DNA of 64,000 nucleotides from Oleiagrimonas sp. C23AA (GTDB lineage: Bacteria; Pseudomonadota; Gammaproteobacteria; Xanthomonadales; Rhodanobacteraceae). The notes beneath the pieces are model-generated. The model was not told where the DNA came from, searched no databases, and worked only from the letters and a program-made list of their open reading frames with translations. Position numbers and translations under genes: made by a program. The stretch spans positions 300,519 through 364,518 of the forward strand of contig NZ_JAARLY010000004.1 in the NCBI RefSeq assembly GCF_011759385.1, given 5' to 3'. Below, piece after piece: positions 40,516 to 49,395 of this stretch (the first letter of the stretch is position 1; every line of letters starts with the position of its first letter).

Positions 40516-42309
40516 TTACTTGCTGCTGTGCTGCATCATCTTCACGCGCTTGGCGCGGAAGGCGCTGTCGCGCGACCACGCCGGGAACACGTGCTTGTCC
40601 GACAGCGTGTGGCCGACGTCGTAAAGCGCCTGCACATCCTCGATGATGCCGCCGAGCTTCCAGCTGTCCGAATACTCGTCGGCCGGGGTGTGATAGCGAT
40701 GTGCGGTGTAGTCGGCGCTGGCGGCGCGCCCGGCCTTCATGCCGCCCTCGAGCAGATCCTCGCCGCTTTCCACGTCCAGTGCCGGCACGCCGGCCTTGGC
40801 GAAACTGAAATGGTCGGAGCGGAAGTAGAAGCCTTTCTCCGGTGAATCCTCGCCCGAAAGATGCCGGTTCTGCATGGCCACGGCCGCTTTCAGGTAGTCA
40901 TCCAGTTGCGACTGGCCCAGGCCGACCACGGTAATGTTGTGCGCACGCCCGATCGGCGCCAGCGCATCCATGTTGATGTCGGCCACGGTCTTGTCCAGCG
41001 CGAATACCGGATGGGCGGCGTAGTACTTGGAGCCGAGCAGACCCGATTCCTCCAATGTCACCGCGGCAAACAGCACGCTGCGCTTGGGCGCGGGTTTTTG
41101 CGCGGCGAACTTGCCGGCCAGCTCCAGCAACGCGGCCACGCCGGTACCGTTGTCGACGGCGCCGTTGTAGATCTGGTCGCCTTGCAATGACGGGTCGGTA
41201 CCCAGGTGGTCCCAGTGCGCGCTGTAGATCACCGCCTCATCCGGATACTGGCTGCCGGGCACCTTGGCCAACACGTTATGCGACTGGAAATGGCCGATGC
41301 GGCTGTCCAGGGTGATCGAGGCGGTGGCATCGAGCTGCACCGGCTTGAAGCCGCGCCGGCCGGCCGCCTTGGCCAACTGGTCGAAGCTCTTGCCGGCCGC
41401 CTTGAACAAGGCGCGCGCGGCATCGCCGGTCAGCCAGCCGGCCACGGGCAGGCGCGGTGCCGGATCTTCGCTGGATGGCAGGTCGAATTGCGGGCCGGAC
41501 CAGCTGTTCTTGACCACGCTCCAGGGATACCCGGCGGCGCCGGTGGCGTGCACGATCAGGCAAGCGGCCGCACCCTGGCGGGCCGCTTCCTCGTACTTGT
41601 AGGTCCAGCGCCCGTAGTAGGTCATGGTGCGGCCCTTGAACAGCTTCGGGTTGCCGCTGGCATAGCCGGGGTCGTTGACCAGCACGACCACCGTCTTGCC
41701 CTTCACGTCCACGCCCTTGTAGTCGTTCCAGTGCTGCGCCGGATCGTCGATGCCGTAACCGACAAAGACCACGTCGGATTTGTCCAGGCTGACCTTGGGC
41801 TTGCCCTGCAGCGTGGCCACGATCATATCCTTGCGATAGGCGAAGGGCAGGTTCTGCTGGCCGGCGTGCATGTCCAGGGTGACATCGGTATTGGTCAGCT
41901 CGGTGGACACCACCGGCACCGCCTGCAACCACTGGCCGTGATTGCCCGGCTGAAGACCCATGCGCTTGAACTGGGCAATCAGATAGTTGGTGGTCAGCGT
42001 GGCGCCGGGGCTGCCGGGCTTGCGTCCGCCAAAGGCATCCGAGCCCAGCACTTTTACGTCTGTGACAAAGTCATCAGCGGTGATATCGGGCGAGAAGTGA
42101 TGACGGTCGGCCATCTTCACCACCTCGGGCAGCGCCTGACTTGAGGGTGCTGCCGGCGCGCCAGCGGTGCTCGCCGGTGCGCTTGCACTCTGGCTGGAGC
42201 CGGCATGACTCGGCGCAGTGGCGGATGGGTTGGAAGAATCGCTGCCTGACGAGCAGGCGGTCAGGAAGCCGGCAGCGGCCAGCGCACACAAAATCTGCTT
42301 CACTCGCAT
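40516..42309 (-). CDS. M28 family lipoprotein metallopeptidase
   Basis: A 597-residue predicted lipoprotein: signal peptide with lipobox LTAC (Cys19), a Ser/Ala/Pro-rich linker, a PA-domain insertion (about 150-290) and an M28 aminopeptidase domain. The two-zinc ligands are visible in order: His and Asp in SAHWDHLG, Asp in GAVDNGTG, the Glu-Glu of LEESGLLGS, Asp in NMDAL and His in HRYHTPADE. Probably a periplasmic or outer-membrane aminopeptidase that trims peptides for nutrition. The ATG at 42309 follows GGGGAG; additional in-frame sequence upstream has no signal peptide. Confidence 0.9.
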   Translation of the reverse strand: MRVKQILCALAAAGFLTACSSGSDSSNPSATAPSHAGSSQSASAPASTAGAPAAPSSQALPEVVKMADRHHFSPDITADDFVTDVKVLGSDAFGGRKPGSPGATLTTNYLIAQFKRMGLQPGNHGQWLQAVPVVSTELTNTDVTLDMHAGQQNLPFAYRKDMIVATLQGKPKVSLDKSDVVFVGYGIDDPAQHWNDYKGVDVKGKTVVVLVNDPGYASGNPKLFKGRTMTYYGRWTYKYEEAARQGAAACLIVHATGAAGYPWSVVKNSWSGPQFDLPSSEDPAPRLPVAGWLTGDAARALFKAAGKSFDQLAKAAGRRGFKPVQLDATASITLDSRIGHFQSHNVLAKVPGSQYPDEAVIYSAHWDHLGTDPSLQGDQIYNGAVDNGTGVAALLELAGKFAAQKPAPKRSVLFAAVTLEESGLLGSKYYAAHPVFALDKTVADINMDALAPIGRAHNITVVGLGQSQLDDYLKAAVAMQNRHLSGEDSPEKGFYFRSDHFSFAKAGVPALDVESGEDLLEGGMKAGRAASADYTAHRYHTPADEYSDSWKLGGIIEDVQALYDVGHTLSDKHVFPAWSRDSAFRAKRVKMMQHSSK

Positions 42310-42414
42310 TACTTCATCACTCCCCGGTATGACCTTGGAAACCGTGGTGCCCGCCGCGGTTCTAGCCTTCTGGGGCGTCGCCGTCGACAGCTGCATGCCG
42401 GCGCCTTGGCGACC

Positions 42415-42444
42415 GGACACCGATGCCCCCTTGCATCGGTGTCC
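42415..42444. terminator. Perfect hairpin downstream of the beta-repeat gene
   Basis: GGACACCGATGC and GCATCGGTGTCC pair perfectly over 12 bp around a 6-nt loop, 45 bp downstream of the stop codon of the leftward gene. No T-run follows on either strand. Confidence 0.45.
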
Positions 42445-42488
42445 TGACGTGTATCACAGCCGGCCGCATGCCGGCAAAGAGTGGGCGC

Positions 42489-43166
42489 TTATGGGCGAGC
42501 GCCGTCGAAGGTGTGCGCCTTGGCACCGACGATGGTGCCCACGTGCGCGGTGTTGCTTACATACAGATCAACCGGGCGCTTGAAGTCGAGCGTGCCGTGC
42601 ACGGTGGCGTCGGGACCGATGACAACCCGCGGCGTGTGGTCGTTGTGGCCACTGTGGAACCAGCCCGAGTGCGACTCGTTGACCAGGATGCCACCTTCCA
42701 CCTGTGACCCGGCGCCGACGGTGATGTCGCCGGCGGTGGTCTCCAGGCCACCGCCGACATGGGCGTGGTCAAGCTTGATGGTGCCGTTGACGTTGGACAC
42801 GTGGCCGGCCACTTCAGCTTGCGGCGCCAGGTCGATGCTGCCGTTGACGGTGCTGACGTCATCGCGCACCTGCGCCTTGCGCTCGAGGGTGATATCGCCA
42901 TTGACCGCCTTCACCCCTCGGGCGTGGGCGTCGTGTTCCAGCGTGATGCTGCCATTGACGGTGTGGGCCTGGCCGGCTTGCGCCGAGGCGCCGATGTTGA
43001 CGCTGCCGTTGACCGAGCTCAAATCACCGGCCTGCTGATGCGCAGATACATCGATGCCGCCGTTTAGCTTGCTGATGTCCGACTGCGGCGAGGCCATGGC
43101 GGCCATGGTGGGCAGGGCCAGCATCAGGGCGACGGTGAGGGTAAGCGGGCGAAACATGCGGCGCAT
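42489..43166 (-). CDS. Secreted beta-solenoid repeat protein (VNGSI repeats)
   Basis: A 225-residue protein with a signal peptide (LTLTVALMLALPTMAAMA) and at least five tandem units of about 20 residues containing V-N-G-[ST/D]-[IV] at positions near 52, 69, 88, 107 and 125 (SVNGSVN, TVNGSIT, AVNGDIT, TVNGSID, NVNGTIK). The pattern resembles bactofilin or DUF4097-type beta-helix ladders. The C-terminal part (TVHGTLDFKRPVDLYV) is similar in style. Location is probably periplasmic or on the cell surface. The function is unknown. It is divergent from gpmA. Confidence 0.65.
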   Translation of the reverse strand: MRRMFRPLTLTVALMLALPTMAAMASPQSDISKLNGGIDVSAHQQAGDLSSVNGSVNIGASAQAGQAHTVNGSITLEHDAHARGVKAVNGDITLERKAQVRDDVSTVNGSIDLAPQAEVAGHVSNVNGTIKLDHAHVGGGLETTAGDITVGAGSQVEGGILVNESHSGWFHSGHNDHTPRVVIGPDATVHGTLDFKRPVDLYVSNTAHVGTIVGAKAHTFDGARP

Positions 43167-43357
43167 GGGAATCTCCTTGCGGCTGACAGGTTTGGGATAA
43201 TGAAGTAGGTGCTTGGATGCGCTGGCCTGGGGCAGGGTTTAGATGCCTGCGGCGAAATCGCGCCCGGCGCCGTCCTGCTGCCCCAACGTTGACGCTTGCC
43301 GCGCCAGCTCCCACCATTTGCAGTGACCTGATTTCCCTCCACTTACATTGGATCCCC

Positions 43358-44104
43358 ATGCATAAGCTCGTCATGATTCGCCACGGCCAGTCGCTGTGGA
43401 ACCAGGAAAACCGTTTCACCGGCTGGGCCGACGTCGACCTTACCGAGCAGGGTGTGGCCGAAGCCAAGGAAGCGGGCAAGCTGCTCAAGGACGAAGGCTT
43501 GAGCTTCGATGTGGCGCACACCTCGGTGCTCAAGCGTGCCGTGCGCACGTTGTGGCATGTGCAGGACGAAATGGACCTGATGTGGTTGCCGGTGCAGACG
43601 CATTGGCGCCTGAACGAGCGCCACTACGGTGCGCTGACCGGCCTCAACAAGGCCGAGACGGCAGCCAAGTATGGCGACGAGCAGGTACACATCTGGCGCC
43701 GCAGCTATGACACGCCACCGCCGGCGCTGGAGCCGGGCGACAACGAGGCCGCCCACGACCCGCGCTACGCCGCGCTGGACCCCTCGGTGCTGCCGCTGAC
43801 CGAGTGCCTGAAGGACACCGTGGCGCGCGTGCTGCCATACTGGCACGAGACGCTGGCGCCGGCCATCCGCTCCGGCCAGCGCGTGCTGGTTTCGGCGCAC
43901 GGCAACTCCATGCGCGCGCTGGTCAAGTACCTGGATGACATTTCCGACGATGACATCGCCGGCGTGAATATCCCCAACGGCATTCCGCTGGTGTACGAGT
44001 TCGACGCCGACATGAATCCGCTGCGCCGCTACTACCTGGGTGACCAGGAGGCGCTGAAGGCGAAGATGGAAGCGGTTGCCAACCAGGGCAAGTCCAAGGG
44101 CTGA
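43358..44104 (+). CDS. gpmA: 2,3-bisphosphoglycerate-dependent phosphoglycerate mutase
   Basis: A 248-residue dPGM that interconverts 3- and 2-phosphoglycerate. The phosphohistidine motif RHGQS is at residues 8-12 and the second His at VSAHGNS; the [12 protein letters not shown] and WRRSYD(T)PPP segments are typical. The ATG at 43358 reproduces [10 protein letters not shown]; the longer frame upstream covers the divergent promoter region. Confidence 0.96.
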   Translation: MHKLVMIRHGQSLWNQENRFTGWADVDLTEQGVAEAKEAGKLLKDEGLSFDVAHTSVLKRAVRTLWHVQDEMDLMWLPVQTHWRLNERHYGALTGLNKAETAAKYGDEQVHIWRRSYDTPPPALEPGDNEAAHDPRYAALDPSVLPLTECLKDTVARVLPYWHETLAPAIRSGQRVLVSAHGNSMRALVKYLDDISDDDIAGVNIPNGIPLVYEFDADMNPLRRYYLGDQEALKAKMEAVANQGKSKG

Positions 44105-44228
44105 GGCTGGCCTTTGGGCAGAGGCATCGGCCGGCGTCGCGCCGGTCGATGCATGACGCCTGTCAGCGGCCAGTAAGCGGCCGGTGTGCCATGCTGGCCG
44201 CCCTGATCTTTCGCCGGATATCTTTTCG

Positions 44229-44756
44229 ATGTCGCCGCATCTGCTTGTTCCCCTGATTGCCGTGCCGTTGATCGTGCTGCTGCTGGCGCGGCGCCTGCGT
44301 CGCTTCTTCGGTCGTCAGCCGATTCGCACCCGGCGTATGCGTGCACGCATCATCGTGATCGTGGCGCTGGTGGTGCTGTTTGGCAGCAGCGCGCTGGCTC
44401 ATCCGCCGGTGCTCGAAGGCTTGGTCGGCGGACTGCTGGCCGGGCTGGCGCTGGCGCTGGTGGGTCTCAAGCTGACGCGCTTTGAGGTCGGTCAGGGCGG
44501 CACCGACTGCTATATACCCAATGCCTGGATCGGCGGATTGTTGAGCGCCGTGGTGCTGGGACGAATTGCCTACCGGCTGGTCGAGCTGGCGCCGGCGATG
44601 GATCAGGCGCAAAGCCAGCAGCAGGCCATGCGCCAGATCACGCACACGCCGATGACCATGGCCGCCTTCGGCCTGATCTTTGGCTATTACATCGCCTACT
44701 ACGGCGGCTTGCTGATCCATCACCGCCGGCTGAAAGCGCAGTGGCAGGCGCCGTGA
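44229..44756 (+). CDS. Membrane protein of unknown function (DUF1453-like)
   Basis: A 175-residue protein with four or five hydrophobic segments: MSPHLLVPLIAVPLIVLLLA, a basic RRLRRFFGRQPIRTRRMR loop, IIVIVALVVLFGSS, LVGGLLAGLALALVG and two C-terminal helices with HTPMTMAAFGLIFGYYIAYY. It resembles DUF1453/CcdC-type membrane proteins in topology, but I do not recognise a definite family. The ATG at 44229 was chosen to start directly with the first helix. Convergent with the PII gene. Confidence 0.6.
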   Translation: MSPHLLVPLIAVPLIVLLLARRLRRFFGRQPIRTRRMRARIIVIVALVVLFGSSALAHPPVLEGLVGGLLAGLALALVGLKLTRFEVGQGGTDCYIPNAWIGGLLSAVVLGRIAYRLVELAPAMDQAQSQQQAMRQITHTPMTMAAFGLIFGYYIAYYGGLLIHHRRLKAQWQAP

Positions 44757-44764
44757 AGTGCGTC

Positions 44765-45196
<432 letters not shown>

Positions 45197-45293
45197 TCAC
45201 GTGTAGGCCAATGCCTACAGAATTTTGTGGCCGGGGCCGCTGGCGGCTCGTTCGGCCGGTGTTTAAAGTCTTTCATCTATTCGGGGTGCAGTC

Positions 45294-45548
45294 ATGATCG
45301 ACGCGCAAGGAATCGACCAACTCGCGCAACGCCTTTCGTCTCTGGTGCCGCCCGGTCTCTCGCAGGCCCGTGCGGATCTTCAGGACAATTTCCGTGACGT
45401 GCTGGCGCAGGGTTTGCGCAAGCTCGATCTGGTCACCCGTGAAGAGTTCGAGGTACAGCGCCAGGTGCTGGCGCGTACCCGCGAGCGGCTGGAACAGCTG
45501 GAGGCCCGCGTGGCCGAGCTGGAAGCCGGCCTAAAAACCGGTAACTGA
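45294..45548 (+). CDS. ubiK: Ubiquinone biosynthesis accessory factor UbiK
   Basis: An 84-residue BMFP (YqiC-type) protein: amphipathic N-terminal helix and a C-terminal coiled coil (RQVLARTRERLEQLEARVAELEAGL). UbiK is needed for aerobic ubiquinone synthesis, where it binds UbiJ in the lipid-handling Ubi complex; ubiJ and ubiB are at 56.6-58.9 kb in this window. Divergent from the PII gene. Confidence 0.88.
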   Translation: MIDAQGIDQLAQRLSSLVPPGLSQARADLQDNFRDVLAQGLRKLDLVTREEFEVQRQVLARTRERLEQLEARVAELEAGLKTGN

Positions 45549-45574
45549 CCGCTCGCCACCGCTCCCGGGAGGCT

Positions 45575-45623
45575 GCCCCCGACCCGTCACCTCACCCCGA
45601 GTCAAGGTCGGGGGCGGTTTTTT
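45575..45623 (+). terminator. Rho-independent terminator of ubiK
   Basis: GCCCCCGACC pairs perfectly with GGTCGGGGGC across a 21-nt loop, followed by GG and T6. Confidence 0.85.
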
Positions 45624-45660
45624 CAAGGCCGGGGCCGACCGATCAAGGGAGTTGTGTGAC

Positions 45661-45717
45661 ATGGAGCTTGGCCGCGGCACGCGCAGGCACTGCCAGCACG
45701 TCGGGTGGTCCCGGTGA
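45661..45717 (+). CDS. Possible 18-codon leader ORF coupled to comM/yifB
   Basis: A short frame starts at ATG 45661, 9 bp after AAGGGAG, and ends with TGA overlapping the GTG start of the next gene (GTGA). The 18-residue product is basic and His/Cys-containing. Position and overlap suggest translational coupling, because the GTG has no obvious ribosome site of its own. Confidence 0.35.
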   Translation: MELGRGTRRHCQHVGWSR

Positions 45718-47210
45718 GTTTGTCGATTGTGCTCAGCCGCTCGCAGGAGGGTGTGGCGGCACCGCAGGTCATGGTCGAGGTGCATCTGTCCGGTGGCCTG
45801 CCGGGAACGTCCATTGTCGGCCTGCCCGAGGCCGCCGTGCGCGAGGCGCGTGATCGGGTGCGTGTGGCCATTCAGAACACGGCCTTTGAGTATCCCAACC
45901 GTCGCGTCACGGTGAACCTGGCTCCGGCCGATCTGCCCAAGGATGGCGGGCGCTTCGATCTGGCCATCGCGCTGGGCATTCTGGCCGCCAGCGGGCAGGT
46001 CTCGCGCGAGCGATTGCACGATTGCGAAGTCTTCGGCGAGCTGGCGTTATCGGGCGAGCTGCGGGGCGTGCAGGGCATTCTGCCGGCGCTGCTTAAGGCG
46101 CGAGATCGCGGCCGCCGTGTGATCATTCCCCGCGCCAACGCCGCCGAGGCGGCGTTGCTGGAGGAGGCCGATATCTGCGTCGCCGATACGCTGGCCGAAG
46201 TCACCGCGTGGCTGAGCGGTCAGGGTGAACTGGCGCGACCGGAATCGCGAATTGATGCGGCGCAGGTGCCGGTGCCTGATCTCATCGAGGTGCGCGGGCA
46301 GCAGCAAGCACGTCGCGCGCTGGAAATTGCCGCCACCGGTGGTCATCACCTTCTGATGCATGGTCCGCCGGGTACCGGCAAGACCATGCTGGCCGAGCGT
46401 TTGCCGGGGATATTGCCGGCGATGGGCGAATCCGAGGCGCTGGAGGCCTGCGCGGTGCGCTCGGTGGCTGGCGAGCCGGTCGATCCTGCGCGCTGGCGCC
46501 ATCGGCCGTTCCGAGCGCCACACCACACCGCGTCCGCGGTCGCGCTGGTCGGTGGTGGCTCGCGTCCGCAACCGGGTGAAATATCGTTGGCGCACAACGG
46601 TGTACTGTTCCTCGATGAGCTGCCGGAATTTGACCGGCACGTGCTGGAGGTACTGCGCGAACCGTTGGAATCAGGACGCATCGTGATCTCCCGCGCGGCA
46701 CGTCGCGCCGAGTTTCCCGCGCAGTTCCAGCTGGTGGCGGCGATGAACCCGTGTCCCTGTGGGCACGCCGGTGATCCGGATGGCAGTTGTCGCTGTACAC
46801 CGGACCAGATTGCCCGCTATCGCGCGCGCATATCCGGGCCCTTGCTCGATCGCATCGACCTCAACGTGGCGGTGCGCCGCGTGCCGCTGGCCGAGTTGAC
46901 CCGGGCCGAAGCCGATGGCGAGCCCAGTGCGCAGGTGCGCCAGCGCGTGGTGGCAGCCCAGCATCAGGCCCTGTCGCGATCAGGGCGCGTCAATGCGCAG
47001 CTGTCCGGGCGCGAGCTGGAACGCGACTGCGCGCTGGGGCCGCCGGAGCGGCGCTGGCTGGAGCAGACACTGGACAAGCTCAAGCTCTCGGCGCGTGCCT
47101 ATCACCGCGTGCTGCGGGTGGCCCGCACCATCGCCGATCTGGACGGCGCGCCCGGTTGCGTGGAGCGCGAGCATCTGGCCGAAGCGCTTCAGCTGCGGCG
47201 CTCTCCGTAG
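45714..47210 (+). CDS. comM: YifB/ComM family Mg chelatase-like AAA ATPase
   Basis: A 498-residue AAA+ protein. The N-terminal ChlI-like domain starts MSLSIVLSRSQEGV, the Walker A is GPPGTGKT (near residue 225), Walker B is FLDELPEF, and a C-terminal Mg-chelatase C domain has LSARAYHRVLRVARTIADL. ComM is a hexameric helicase that extends branch migration in natural transformation. A four-cysteine motif (CPCG, CRC) is also seen. The GTG start at 45714 matches the MSLSIV start of the family and overlaps a short upstream ORF. Confidence 0.92.
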   Translation: MSLSIVLSRSQEGVAAPQVMVEVHLSGGLPGTSIVGLPEAAVREARDRVRVAIQNTAFEYPNRRVTVNLAPADLPKDGGRFDLAIALGILAASGQVSRERLHDCEVFGELALSGELRGVQGILPALLKARDRGRRVIIPRANAAEAALLEEADICVADTLAEVTAWLSGQGELARPESRIDAAQVPVPDLIEVRGQQQARRALEIAATGGHHLLMHGPPGTGKTMLAERLPGILPAMGESEALEACAVRSVAGEPVDPARWRHRPFRAPHHTASAVALVGGGSRPQPGEISLAHNGVLFLDELPEFDRHVLEVLREPLESGRIVISRAARRAEFPAQFQLVAAMNPCPCGHAGDPDGSCRCTPDQIARYRARISGPLLDRIDLNVAVRRVPLAELTRAEADGEPSAQVRQRVVAAQHQALSRSGRVNAQLSGRELERDCALGPPERRWLEQTLDKLKLSARAYHRVLRVARTIADLDGAPGCVEREHLAEALQLRRSP

Positions 47211-47306
47211 CCCAACTTGGCCAAAATGAAGAAAATGTGACCATTTGGTCCGATTTCGCGAACACTGTGTGCAGGCTCAGTCGCCCCTATGCGACTTCCG
47301 TCGAGG

Positions 47307-47336
47307 TTGACCGAATCCTACGTCCGGCTCGATAAT
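47307..47336 (+). promoter_or_regulatory. Candidate sigma-70 promoter of the antiporter gene
   Basis: TTGACC and GATAAT are 18 bp apart. The start near 47343 would give a leader of about 200 nt before the TTG start codon. Confidence 0.5.
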
Positions 47337-47374
47337 TGAACCGTCGAGTACGCTAATGGCTCGGCCTCCGGCCT

Positions 47375-47418
47375 CCCCGGTATCGGAAAATCCCCCCTCC
47401 CCCGCTCCGATACCGGGG
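47375..47418. repeat. Perfect 12-bp inverted repeat in the antiporter leader
   Basis: CCCCGGTATCGG (47375-47386) and CCGATACCGGGG (47407-47418) form a stem with a 20-nt pyrimidine-rich loop. It lies within the 331-bp gene-free stretch 47211-47541, in which no other gene is seen. It could be a terminator for comM, an attenuator, or a protein-binding dyad. Confidence 0.5.
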
Positions 47419-47541
47419 ACTGGCTTTTCTCCCCGACGTTTTCCGTGGTCGTCCTGCGATGGGACGAGACGACGCTTGGCAACGTGCGCATGCGCGGTAC
47501 CATCGGATCAGAATGCAGCTGCACGTGCTTTGGGGACACTC

Positions 47542-49332
47542 TTGGATCTTGCTCTGACTCTGGCCCTGATGCTGGCCGTCGGTTTTGTGGCGCAATGGCT
47601 GGCCTGGCGCGTGAAGCTGCCGGCAATCCTATTCCTGCTGCTGGCCGGGCTGGTGATGGGGCCTCTTACCGGCTGGATTCATCCTGACCGAATTTTCGGG
47701 CCCACCCTGTTTCCGATGGTTTCATTGGCGGTGGCGCTGATCCTGTTCGAAGGTTCCATGACACTGCGCCTGGGGGAGTTGCGGGGTATCGGGCGGGCCG
47801 TACGCGGTCTGGTCAGCTACGGTGCGGTCGCCGCCATGTTGCTGCTGGCCGCGGCGGTGCACTGGATCGCCGGTCTGGAATGGGAGCTGGCCTTGCTATT
47901 CGGCGCGCTCACCTGCGTGACCGGACCGACGGTAATCACACCGATGCTGCGCACGCTGCGTCCCAACGCCAAGATCGCCAATGCGCTGCGCTGGGAGGGC
48001 ATCGTCATCGATCCACTGGGCGCATTGTTCGCGGTGCTGGTGTTCGAGGCCATCCTTTCGCGCGAGCAGGGCCACTCACTGGGTGTATTTGCACTCACCG
48101 TGCTGTGCGGTATCGCCATCGGCTGTGTCGGCGCGTGGCTGTTGGCGTTCGTCCTGCGCCGCCATTTGATTCCCGAATATCTGCAGAACTTCGGCGCCAT
48201 GGCGGTGGTGCTGGGCGCCTTCACCAGCTCCAACGCGCTGACCCATGAGTCGGGTCTGCTGGCTGTGACCATCATGGGCATTGTCATCGGCAATCTGCGT
48301 GGCGTCCATATCGATGACATCATGGACTTCAAGGAGAACCTGTCCACGCTACTGGTGTCGGTGCTGTTCATCGTGCTGGCCGCGCGCCTGTCATGGCCGT
48401 TGCCGGATGGCACCTTGCTGACTGGCATATGGGTGTTCCTGGCGGCGCAGTTTGTCGCGCGCCCCCTGTCGGTACTGGTGGCCACTGTCGGCAGTGCGCT
48501 TAGCTGGCGCGAGCGGGCGCTGGTGGCCTATGTCTCACCGCGTGGCATCGTCGCCGCCGCGGTCTCGGCGCTGTTCGCCATCAAGTTGGAGTCGTTGCAT
48601 GTCAACGGTGCCGAGCAGCTGGTGCCGCTGGTCTTCATCCTCATCATCGGCACGGTGCTGCTGCAAAGCGGCACGGCACGGCCATTGGCGCGCTGGCTGA
48701 AGGTGGCCGAGCCCGAGCCCCATGGCGTGCTGGTCTACGGCTCCGACCCGGTGGCGCGCACGGTGGCCAGGGCCTTGGCCGACGCCGACTTCCGCGTACT
48801 GGTGGCGGATGACGACTGGGATGGCATCCGCGCGGCGCGCATGGCCGGCCTCAACACGTTCTTTGGAAATCCCACCTCGCAGCACGCCGACCATCACCTG
48901 GATCTGACAGGGCTGGGACGGCTGCTCGCCATGTCCACACGGCGCGAGATGAACTCTCTGGCCTGTGTCCACTATCGGCAGGAATTCGGTCGCGATCAGG
49001 TGTTTCGCCTGCGCAACCTGCACCCGGAGGAACAGAACGGGCGGCAGGCATTCAGTGGCAATCTGGTCGGTCATGCGTTGTTCGGTGAGGACATGACTCA
49101 CGCGCGTTTTGCCGGTCTGCTCACCGATGGTTGGCGACTCAAGTCCACGCGCCTGACAGACACTTTCGACTGGCCCCAATTCATCGAGCAGTATGGCTCC
49201 GGCGCGGTGCTCTTGTTCGCCGTCGACGGTGGCGGCAGCCTGCGCATCGCCGCCGGGCGCCGATTGCCCGATCCCAAGCCAGGCTGGTTGGTGATCGCGC
49301 TGGTGCCTCCGGACGGAACCCAGGCGGCGTAA
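47542..49332 (+). CDS. Cation:proton antiporter (CPA-type) with C-terminal nucleotide-binding-like domain
   Basis: A 596-residue protein. Residues about 1-385 form a 12-13-helix Na+/H+ exchanger domain (AGLVMGPLTGW, LCGIAIG helices, the conserved ALRWEGIVIDPLGAL segment with Glu and Asp typical for CPA1). The rest (HGVLVYGSDPVARTVARAL onward) looks like a TrkA-N/RCK Rossmann domain that could sense NAD(H), followed by a degenerate TrkA-C-like part. Probably sodium or potassium efflux and pH homeostasis. The start is TTG at 47542 behind GGGGA; earlier in-frame starts would extend into low-complexity sequence. Confidence 0.85.
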   Translation: MDLALTLALMLAVGFVAQWLAWRVKLPAILFLLLAGLVMGPLTGWIHPDRIFGPTLFPMVSLAVALILFEGSMTLRLGELRGIGRAVRGLVSYGAVAAMLLLAAAVHWIAGLEWELALLFGALTCVTGPTVITPMLRTLRPNAKIANALRWEGIVIDPLGALFAVLVFEAILSREQGHSLGVFALTVLCGIAIGCVGAWLLAFVLRRHLIPEYLQNFGAMAVVLGAFTSSNALTHESGLLAVTIMGIVIGNLRGVHIDDIMDFKENLSTLLVSVLFIVLAARLSWPLPDGTLLTGIWVFLAAQFVARPLSVLVATVGSALSWRERALVAYVSPRGIVAAAVSALFAIKLESLHVNGAEQLVPLVFILIIGTVLLQSGTARPLARWLKVAEPEPHGVLVYGSDPVARTVARALADADFRVLVADDDWDGIRAARMAGLNTFFGNPTSQHADHHLDLTGLGRLLAMSTRREMNSLACVHYRQEFGRDQVFRLRNLHPEEQNGRQAFSGNLVGHALFGEDMTHARFAGLLTDGWRLKSTRLTDTFDWPQFIEQYGSGAVLLFAVDGGGSLRIAAGRRLPDPKPGWLVIALVPPDGTQAA

Positions 49333-49395
49333 GCTCGCCCGTCCGACATCCAATGGGCTAGGCTTGGGTCTTCATGTTCCTGGGATGTATGACCC

